64,000 nucleotides of DNA, taken from positions 806,001 through 870,000 of the forward strand of contig JAFEKR010000023.1 of NCBI GenBank assembly GCA_019022495.1, read 5' to 3'. The position numbers and the translations under genes were made by a program. The first letter of the stretch is position 1; every line of letters begins with the position of its first letter. The stretch comes from Epichloe hybrida (lineage: Eukaryota > Ascomycota > Sordariomycetes > Hypocreales > Clavicipitaceae). Below the pieces are notes generated by a model. It was not told the origin of the DNA and searched no databases. It was given only the letters and a program-made list of their open reading frames with translations. Shown in pieces: positions 56,191-64,000 of this stretch.

Positions 56191-59100
56191 CTAATTGAAA
56201 TATCTAGGCTCGTCAAAGACATGATATCTGTGATCTCTAACGCCATGGCCCCTAAACATTGCTGGGAATCGCCATCCCTCAGGAACTTCATGCTCTTGCA
56301 CGCGGCGATTACGTTCTTCGGCAGACATCGAGTCCAGCTGGTTGGCTTCATCAGACGAGGTGGGAATGACGAACTTGGCCACCTGCAATTCGGTGTCGGT
56401 AATGGTGCTTCGGCTCACACGAGCGTAGCCGACACGTTTGAGCTTCTTGAACAGGATGTATTCACACCATCGGTCCCAGTCAGTTGGGTCGACGTCGTGC
56501 ATGCCGGATCTTTGGCTGACATATGTGTTGTAGTTGCCTTCAAGGGGCTTCGTGACGAGGTAACTGAGGAGGATGGCAGGCCGTGGCGTAGATCCCATCA
56601 GCTCAGCAAGATATTCAGACTGCAGGCGACGATCTTCGGGATCCTCTTCTTGCCCAGAGTGGAAGACAAACACGTCTACCAGTTCGCCGTAGACATCTAG
56701 CGTAGCATGAATGGCAGGTGCTAATTCACCGACGGGACTGGGCAGGAGGTGGTGCTTGGACTCGACAATAGGAAATTTGGAAAGCAGAGCTGCACCCCAA
56801 GTATGCTTGTTGGGACCGGGGCCGAAGTCGACGTACATTCCGAGGTCCTCGGCCAAGAACTGCGTTGTATCACGGTTGCCCATGATGATGCGCTGAAGGT
56901 CCGACTCCAGAAGACCAACAACATCGAGTTCCATCTCCTTGATGAGGTCTCGCATGCGGTACTCGGAAGACCACATGTCATTATCCAGCGAAAAGTGAAT
57001 GGTCCAGATACCGGCGGTGAGAACGCGATCCTTGGCGTGATACGGCTTGTAATCGTTTGCAGGGAAACGCATAAAAGCAGAGCACAAGAATAGAATGTTG
57101 ACGAAGATGGTGGCGAAGCTGAAGTACTTCTTATGCTGAGACGCTGAGGGTCGGCGTGCCTGGTGTTTGCGCGGCTTCGATGAGTTATAGTCGTAGACAC
57201 CAGCGCCAATCAATCCCGTCATGGTGTACATGATCCAATCTGTGTGCTCACGAACAAGGTGCCCGCCAGGTACAAAGGCGTAGGCCACAACCCAGACGTG
57301 GAAAAGGACCAAGAACACATAAATGCAGAATCCCAGGCCAAAAGTAATTGCAGGTCTCTTCTTGGAGGCATTGGTCAGGAGAGGGACCGCGACAGCCATC
57401 AAGTAGGCTGCAATGATAAGAGCACCGCAGTATCCAAACCAGTGACTGTAAAATGTCAACACCATGGCTCCAGCCGCGCCCACACCGTATGACGCCCATC
57501 CTCCAGTAAGAGACGGCTTGTAGATGCCAAAAAATACACCGGCAGACATGGCAGCCAGAGTGCACCAACCATGCGTGGAGAAGTACGGGCCACGAATAGG
57601 AAACCCCTCCCAGACCCAGAGGATCATGGTGCTAGTATCAGAGAGTAGAGAATGCATGCCAAAGAAAACGCCCCCGATACCACAGGCTGCCAAAACAGTT
57701 GAGCCTTTATGCGTGGCATCAGATGCACCGCTTGTCAATGGAGCCCTGCGGGTGAAGCGCAGTGCAGCAACGATGCCAAGAATCAGGCCAGTGAGGTTCC
57801 ATCCGCCATTGGCTTCGTGCATAACAGGCCAAATGGGATTGTTGGTCTGCCAGGCGAACTTGGCAGTTGAGGACAGTATCAGACCAACGAGCAAGCCGAG
57901 GAGCTTAGACTCGAACCTCGTCTCATGGATCGACTCAGCATGGAGAGTGGCGACCCAGCCCAAGGTTGACATGGCAACACCAAATCCAACTGTGAAAAGA
58001 CGGCGAGCAGGGTCCAAAACCAAGTAAGCTGCAACTCCGGAGAGAGATAGGAGGTGAACGATGCGCTGGTTGTTGACGACGACGGAACGGAGAGGCCCCG
58101 CGAGAAGTAGGGGCGAGATGGACACCAAAACGAATGCCTCATAGCCGGAAATCCCCATATGCCAGAGAGGGAAGTCTTCTCTGAGTAAGCATTGCTCAAT
58201 AGCTCAAGCGGGGTGAAGAGAGTACGTACACCAGACAACAAGACCCAAGCTAGTTAACATGGACCAGAATACGAACTAGCAAGGCGTTAGATGTTGCTCC
58301 AATGCACGATATCAGAATCACTCACCCCATGATAAACATCAGCTGCAGTGTCCAAAGCCTCAGACCAGGTAAAGCGCAGGGAATAAAGACCTCCAGAACC
58401 CGTGTCTTTTCTTTTGAAGTATGCCATTAGTCTACCAAAGTAACGCAGAGTAAGAAGCTCAACTTACTCCTTCTCCATGACTGCGGATGAGACGGGTGAA
58501 TGGTTTTCACTGCGACAAGACTTAGAGCATGATTCAAAATCAAGTTTATTAGATTGGACCGAACAAGAAGCCAGCACTATGTCGGAAGCCATTGCACGTA
58601 CCCCTTGCTCAGGCCCCTGACGTCCCTAACAAGAACTTCGAACGTTTTGAAATCCAAGGCGGTGACGGCATCAAAACCAACATCAAATAGGATCAGTGCC
58701 CACTCAAAGAAAGCATAGATAGTGTAGGCTGGGCATTGTGTTAGCAACGATAGCCCGATTCTGTGACCTGAAGGGGGTAGTACAAACCTCCGGCGATACG
58801 ATGCACCTTGTGCTGGATGAAGAAGTAGATCAAAGGTACCAAAGTACCAAAGAAAGCACTACCGAGATACTTTCGGTACTTGATGGCTTGGGGATTCGGG
58901 GGGCTCAGAGCAATGCACCCCAGCGTCCAGGGGAGAGTGCAGACAATGTAGGAGATCATGAGAATGTCGTGCCAATCATGATCGTCGGTCGATGTGATAT
59001 ATGTCCAGCCACCGCATGTGAGAGTTCTTAGAAGGCCCATTAAAGCAATGAAGCCAGGGAGCTTGGTGCCTGGCTTTCGACTGAGGAGATAGAACAAGCC

Positions 59101-59542
59101 AACGAGCGCAAATCGAGGTCCTTCGGCGTTTGGTCAGTGCGAGCCTAGCACAACAATGAACAGAACGTAGAGTGGTGTGTACCAGATGTGATGGCAATGA
59201 ATAACATGAAGAACGATCGCTCGGGGTATCGATCGCCAATTGTTGCGGAGACGGATGGAAACCATTCCTGGGGATATCCATAGAATTCGTTCTCGACAAT
59301 CTTGTGGTAGTGCAAGCCGACGCCGATAAACAATGCGCTGAGAAAAGCGGCTACATCATCGATTAGAGTCACAAATCTTTCAATTGATACTGCGCTCAAA
59401 CGCAGAGCATGTTCTCGAGGTTCCGCGCAATTCACAAGCAAATAGATGACCTACTGTACGCGATGATGGTGTGCGCCCAGCTGACCCATTGCCCCCCGAA
59501 GCTGAGGACAACGCCGCCGTCCTTGTCCTTATACTTGGACAT
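56191..59542 (-). CDS. CWH43: Cwh43, GPI-anchor lipid-remodelling protein
   Basis: Eight exons: 59455-59542, 59183-59350, 58788-59120, 58602-58728, 58468-58509, 58326-58431, 58226-58275, 56191-58180; 967 aa. Cwh43 exchanges diacylglycerol for ceramide on GPI anchors in the ER. The N-terminal Frag1/DRAM-like (PGAP2-like) region shows [36 protein letters not shown], then [21 protein letters not shown] polytopic middle region begins [20 protein letters not shown] (about 309-328) and includes [18 protein letters not shown]. From about 692 the C-terminal endonuclease/exonuclease/phosphatase-like domain follows ([51 protein letters not shown]). Intron 7 is only 45 bases and uses a GTACTC donor, the only choice that closes the frame; this is the least certain join. 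Confidence 0.92.
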
Positions 59543-60058
59543 GGCGACAGCAATGACAAGAAAAGTGCGAATGAATGAAGGAAGGAAGAAAATGTAATCC
59601 CAAAATACTCAAAACACCATCCGGAGTATCCGGACGTGGAAGAGTGTCTAAAGGACAAGAAATCGAACAATAAGCTAGTGAGGTTTGAGGGGGGCAAGAA
59701 AGAGAGGCCTTGGAAGCTCTGGTGATTCGGAACTCTCAGGTACAAGGGGGGGGGGTTACATGTACAATGCGGAGTCCTCTCGCCCACTACGGAGATACCA
59801 GCGACCGGATGCTCCGATCCCTGTTAGGCGCAAGCGAGGCTGAGAGTTGGGGATAACAGCCCCGCTGAAATTTCAGATCTTCCGTAGCCTTGAGAAAAAG
59901 TACATGTTCCATAGCATGTTGGTGCCACGCTTATCCGCGCCTCGGATTCCTCAACCCAACAACGCTTTGCCGAGTGTCTTTCCCAAATACAGTTCAAAGC
60001 ACTGGTTGTTTTTTGGGGAAATCGTCACATATATTCTTAGTAGCCCATGAAGTAGCCC
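59543..60058. promoter_or_regulatory. Divergent promoter, CWH43 / UTP6
   Basis: 516 bases between divergent start codons, with a G/C run at 59745-59755. No specific motif was identified. Confidence 0.35.
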
Positions 60059-61327
60059 ATGATGGCCGGCGTTGCAGAAAAGGCGAGATTCTATCTCGAA
60101 CGCTCTGTTCCCCAACTGCGCGAATGGGAAGAAAAGAAAGTGTTTTCCAAAGTATGTCTGTCATTTGTAACTGCCACAGTCTCTGCGTTTCGATCACCGC
60201 ACCCTAACTTTTTCTCGCTTTTGCAGGATGAAATCCGAACAATCGTCCAGAAACGCAATGAGCACGAACACAGAGTTTTGTCCCCAGGCAACTTGCCGTC
60301 CGAATGGTCAACGTACGCAAAATGGGAACAATCTCTGGAGACCCTCCGCAACAAACGTTGCAAGCGTCTCAAGATTCATCATCTCAACTCAGCACACGCA
60401 GGACAGACCCGTGTGCTGTCCATCTACGAACGAGCTGTTAACAGACATCCGGGGAGCAGCGAGCTGTGGCGGGAGTATCTCTCCTACACGGCGAGCGTCA
60501 AGGCCGCCAAGCGTTGGCGGAAGACAATGACAGGTGCTCTCCGCATGATACCCCAGGATGCAGATCTCTGGATCATGGCCGGGCGACGATCCGCTAGGAA
60601 CGGCGACATGGCGTCCGCGAGAGGCTTTTTCATGCGTGGATGCCGATTCTGCAACAAGGACTGCAGACTCTGGGTCGAATATGCCAAGTCCGAGATGGAG
60701 TGGTTGGTCAAGGTGGACAAGCGCAAGGAAACCAAGGGGATGGATGCTCTCCGACCCGATCGTGTTGACGACGAAGACGAGCTCCGCATCGTGGGTAGCG
60801 ACGACGATGGGGAAGACGACGATGGCAACATGTTGCCAGAGCCATCAAAAGCACAAGCCAAAGTCATCGATAAGCGTGCATCTAAGGAGCTCAAATCTAA
60901 CCCTGCCATGGACGGCGCTATACCCATGGCGATTTTCAATATCTCAAGGAAACAGATATTTTACTCTCCCGAGGTAGCCGAGACGTTCTTCTTCATGTTT
61001 GCCTCCTTCCAGACATTGTCTGTTGAGCCCAAGGTCTCGCAGCATGTGCTAGATGCTCTCAATGAGGAATTCCCCGAGCATCCTTCAACTTGCAATTGCT
61101 ATATTCGACAGCCTATTCTCGGTGTGAACCCCAACACTGCTGAATTCGCACGAGGCTTGCGCGAGGTAATGTCACGCCTGGGGGACAAATTGGACTCGAC
61201 TACGAACATGGCGGAACTGAGCCGAAAAACGGCGGCGTGGATAGATGCTTACTTGGCATTGGACGATCTTGACGATGGTATTCGAGAAGTTCTGAAGCAT
61301 ATCAAGGGAAAGCTGGCTGTATCATGA
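60059..61327 (+). CDS. UTP6: U3 snoRNP-associated protein Utp6
   Basis: Two exons, 60059-60151 and 60227-61327, 397 aa after splicing. Utp6 belongs to the UTP-B subcomplex of the small-subunit processome in the nucleolus. The N-terminus AEKARFYLERSVPQLREWE, KVFSK joined to DEIRTIVQKRNEHEHRVL, and FxxYAKWE-like motifs are typical. HAT repeats follow (VLSIYERAVNRHPGSSELWR; ALRMIPQDADLWIMAGRRSA; GFFMRGCRFCNKDCRLWVEY). An acidic Asp/Glu stretch lies at about 215-255. The intron has GTATGT, CTAAC and TTGCAG signals but is exactly 75 bases and free of stops, so reading through it also gives an intact protein with 25 extra residues. A second ATG follows at once (60062). Confidence 0.9.
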   Translation: MMAGVAEKARFYLERSVPQLREWEEKKVFSKVCLSFVTATVSAFRSPHPNFFSLLQDEIRTIVQKRNEHEHRVLSPGNLPSEWSTYAKWEQSLETLRNKRCKRLKIHHLNSAHAGQTRVLSIYERAVNRHPGSSELWREYLSYTASVKAAKRWRKTMTGALRMIPQDADLWIMAGRRSARNGDMASARGFFMRGCRFCNKDCRLWVEYAKSEMEWLVKVDKRKETKGMDALRPDRVDDEDELRIVGSDDDGEDDDGNMLPEPSKAQAKVIDKRASKELKSNPAMDGAIPMAIFNISRKQIFYSPEVAETFFFMFASFQTLSVEPKVSQHVLDALNEEFPEHPSTCNCYIRQPILGVNPNTAEFARGLREVMSRLGDKLDSTTNMAELSRKTAAWIDAYLALDDLDDGIREVLKHIKGKLAVS

Positions 61328-63937
61328 TGATATGTTCTGCTTTAAGTAGCTGCATATATGGGCGTTGGATTGTGTCCTTTTTACTCCGTATAGTCAAGGG
61401 GTACCAAAAGTTGCGGTCACATGCAATATAGTGGTTTCCGATCATGTATCAGCCCATTTCAGATGTCACGACGTCTGCATGTGGTCATGCGTACCGGGTA
61501 GGCTGGTTATTAGGCAACAACCTTGATAAATATTAGGGCACGAAAAATGAAAAGACCCCCCCACCCCTAGTATGCGGGGACGGTCGACCAATATGCTTAC
61601 GCTGACTTTCGAAGACATTCAAGTATGAGTGTGAACACAGATCGGCTACAAACGGTGAGAAATCCCACCCCGAACAATCTAGGTTTGCTCGCAAGTATAG
61701 GTGACTGGTCACAAGCCTTCTTATTATTGCCCAAGAGTCTTGCATCATGCCGTGCTGCCATCAAGGCAGACCCAGCCTGCCTGCCAGCTCGATGACACGC
61801 GCAGGGGTGTCAATGGCAACGGAGTCATGATTGATGGGCATATCCACTCCTACGAAATCTGATTAGCCAATAATCTCGGCAACAGATGGTGTGAAATGCC
61901 GAACGCAAAGTATAATACATAGTCCTTTTTTTTTTTAACCACCGTAAAGACAAGACGCAGGCGTACGAGGTTGAAATCCGTTGAGGAAGGATGGGAAAGG
62001 CCACGATGGATATGAGAGGCAATCACGGAACCAACATCTCATGCAGGCAGGCAGCAGACGAGCACGGAGGAAGAGCCGTGGGACAAGGGTGGTTCGGGCG
62101 CTGAGACACATGGATCTACATACACCACGACGGCTGGCATGACCAACTTGTTGGCAAAAAAAGGTTTCAAAACCGTGCAATCACAACATTGCCTTTAGTA
62201 ACTTATGGGGAGCTAAAGTAATACACAAGTTTAGGGGTATAATAATACTTATTCCTTAGTTATTTAGCTACCAGGTATATACTCCGTAGTTTATCAAACA
62301 CCACTTTTAATTACCCAAGGCATCCTCCACCCCAACAGAGCCAAGATGGGTTCCATCCAAGATTCTGGCGCAATGCGGCGCAATGTGGGTTCGTTTCTTC
62401 TCGTTTAGGGCGCATGAAGAGCGAATCCAGGTGGACACAATGAGGTGTGGTGTAATAGCGACCGACACCCTTCGTCTTTCCTCTTCAACGATGGCCAAGC
62501 TGGGGACGAGTTCTGTAACTAAAAAAGAAAAGAAAAACAAACACGAAAACCTAGGCGTGATAGCCAGCCGCTTGGCACGTTCATTGCTCGGATGGTCCGA
62601 AGGGCCAGGCTGCTGGGACTGAGGTCACTCACATAAGTAAACCTTTCCCCCCTTCACCGTTCCTTCCAAGCAGCCACTTCTTTCTTTCATGCCAAAAAAA
62701 CCAGTTCACTTACTCTTTCGTTTCCACGAGTACTCCATAATTCTATTGCAGTCGCACTCTCCAGCTCGCCTCGCTGTTCACACGGCCAGAATATTTGTTG
62801 CGGAAAGCCTGCTGATGGCACTTACACCCACCCCACTGGATCGAATCAGCTCAGTCATGTTGGAGGGCTGAAAGCACGACCTGTTTGAAACTCGACGCCG
62901 GCCACCAAGACAATGGAGAAGATATTCTCTGGATGAGAAGGAGCATTCGAGTCGCCTACCTGCGAAAACGAGATAAGAAATGGGCAGATTTTGTTGACGT
63001 GGCCCAAAAGGCATGGCAGAGACGGACGGGCAGAAGGCTCGGCTTTGGGCCACGCGCCTTAGCTAGGTGCGACAGGGGTGATCTCCACTGATCTGGCATA
63101 TCATTGACCCCTGTGAGGAGCTCTTGAGCGCTATCAACGGCGCCAGCACCAACCCCAGGTCTCCATACCACTCACCCGCTGACTGACAGACCAAGGCACA
63201 CCCCCCGGCAGGAAACAGCGATTCATTCATTTGGCTTCCATGTTCGGACAATTCACACAAGTCTAACTTTCAGAAAGTCATCTTCTTCGTCACTTCAGGG
63301 GCAATGCAGCTCTGATCAATGGTATCCTCGCACTCGCCGACACCGTCAAATTTGCACGCGGTCACGTTGCCACATCGATCTGCTTGCAGTGCTTGCAGTG
63401 CTTGCAGGGAAGCAAGCTCGCCTGCCAGCTGGTGCATCGCGTCCCTACACGGTGCCTCGCGCCTTTGTTGGTGGGTCCATAGGCCCACGCCATCTGCAAC
63501 CTTGTCACCATTTTACAAGCCACGAGAAGCTCTCTCCGAAGGCTTGGGCCATCGATTTGCACTGCAGGAGTTTAATGGTTGGCGTCGAGGACTGGACTTT
63601 GTCGCCGACTAATAAGATTCGAGGGCTGCATAATACTAGCCCAGTTCAATTGCGGCTGCGTTGTTTATGCGAATTCGGCCGTGCCAAAGTGTGTGGCACC
63701 GTCAGCCCTATTTAGCTCTGGCTCTGTCATTCTTCATGGATGGCAGGACATGGCCATGGACTTTTTCGTTGTCCTTGCCAGGCTCACTCACTACCTTTTC
63801 TTCCCTCAAACGGCGACGATGATGCTAATCTCGACATTGCTCCAGCCAGATGGAACAGCAATCACAGCAGTGGTTCGTTTGCGTCGGCCTGTTTTGCTCG
63901 ACCTTGCTCTCGCTCCATCACGATCAGCCTGCCCACC
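61328..63937. other. Gene-poor terminal region
   Basis: 2.6 kb in which I find no confident gene. It contains a possible orphan exon (61761-61849), a short AT-rich, RIP-like relic at about 62190-62300, a TACTCCGTA piece at 61381-61389, and a three-copy 9-bp repeat TGCTTGCAG near 63384-63410. The short open frames look random. Confidence 0.45.
61761..61849 (-). pseudogene. Possible orphan 3' exon
   Basis: Preceded by a convincing branch point and acceptor (GGCTAATCAG, then TTTCGTAG), this 89-base stretch reads VDMPINHDSVAIDTPARVIE followed by a short hydrophobic-basic end LAGRLGLP and a stop. It looks like the end of a real protein. I could not find matching upstream exons, because the sequence to the right is disrupted by T runs and unlike coding DNA. 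It may be a decayed gene or chance. Confidence 0.25.
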
Positions 63938-64000
63938 ATGGACGCAGCGACTGACATGGCTCTGAAAATACCAAAAGAGACTGGGTGGACATTTTCAGGA
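63938..64000 (+). CDS. Possible start of a gene running off the window
   Basis: An ATG in good context (CCCACCATGG) opens a frame, MDAATDMALKIPKETGWTFS, that stays open to the window end (21 codons). Too short to identify. Confidence 0.3.
   Translation, partial: MDAATDMALKIPKETGWTFSG

Noticed and set aside
1..64000. tRNA and rRNA genes
   Set aside because: Looked for by eye on both strands; no convincing cloverleaf or rRNA segment was seen. A tRNAscan run would be decisive.

Overview
This window comes from a filamentous ascomycete, most likely a Sordariomycete of the Hypocreales type. The gene-rich parts have short introns (about 45-200 bases) with GT donors, CTAAC-like branch points and AG acceptors, and the proteins match fungal families (Cox20, Mdm35, Cwh43, Rqt3/Cue3, Nup42, Gpi1). 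Between them lie two very AT/TA-rich islands. In these islands CpA/TpG is almost gone and TpA is in large excess, and Trp and Gln codons of old transposon ORFs have become stops. That is the footprint of repeat-induced point mutation (RIP). The species cannot be named from the sequence alone.

Layout. 1-2.1 kb: a 51-bp minisatellite, then an SRPK-like kinase (minus). 2.16-24.2 kb: a 22-kb nest of RIP-degraded transposons whose order of insertion can be read from target-site duplications. It starts with a truncated, inverted Mutator-like end. A truncated Ty3/gypsy copy follows, carrying a solo copia LTR with a GAAAT duplication. Then comes a full-length Ty3/gypsy element (5687-15424, CTATA duplication) with a 2.07-kb hAT-like element inside it (TATAAAAG duplication). 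Next are further LTR and hAT-like relics, a 5'-truncated copia pol with its 805-bp 3' LTR, and a 410-bp foldback MITE. A second copy of the host repeat at 23.2-23.8 kb preserves the pre-insertion site of the gypsy element.

24.4-52.4 kb is a dense housekeeping block: MED9-like (+), tubulin cofactor C (-), GPI1 (-), a 92-aa membrane protein (-), MDM35 (-), a HIRIP3-like histone chaperone (+), aldose 1-epimerase (-), an unknown nuclear protein (+), COX20 (-), DNA polymerase epsilon POL2 (+), RQT3/CUE3 (-), RPS20 (+), NUP42 (-) and a cytochrome P450 (-). 52.8-55.75 kb is a complete RIP-degraded Mutator-like element with 53-bp terminal inverted repeats and a 9-bp duplication. 56.2-61.3 kb holds CWH43 (-) and UTP6 (+). 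61.3-64 kb has no confident gene.

The genes do not form a dedicated pathway cluster. There are functional echoes: GPI1 and CWH43 both act on GPI anchors, MDM35 and COX20 both act in the mitochondrial intermembrane space or inner membrane, and RPS20, UTP6 and RQT3 serve ribosome production and quality control. The most intriguing local arrangement is the 92-aa two-helix membrane protein ending only 31 bases before the GPI1 start codon on the same strand. Exon boundaries were set by hand from splice signals and reading-frame continuity. Every multi-exon model given here closes in frame.
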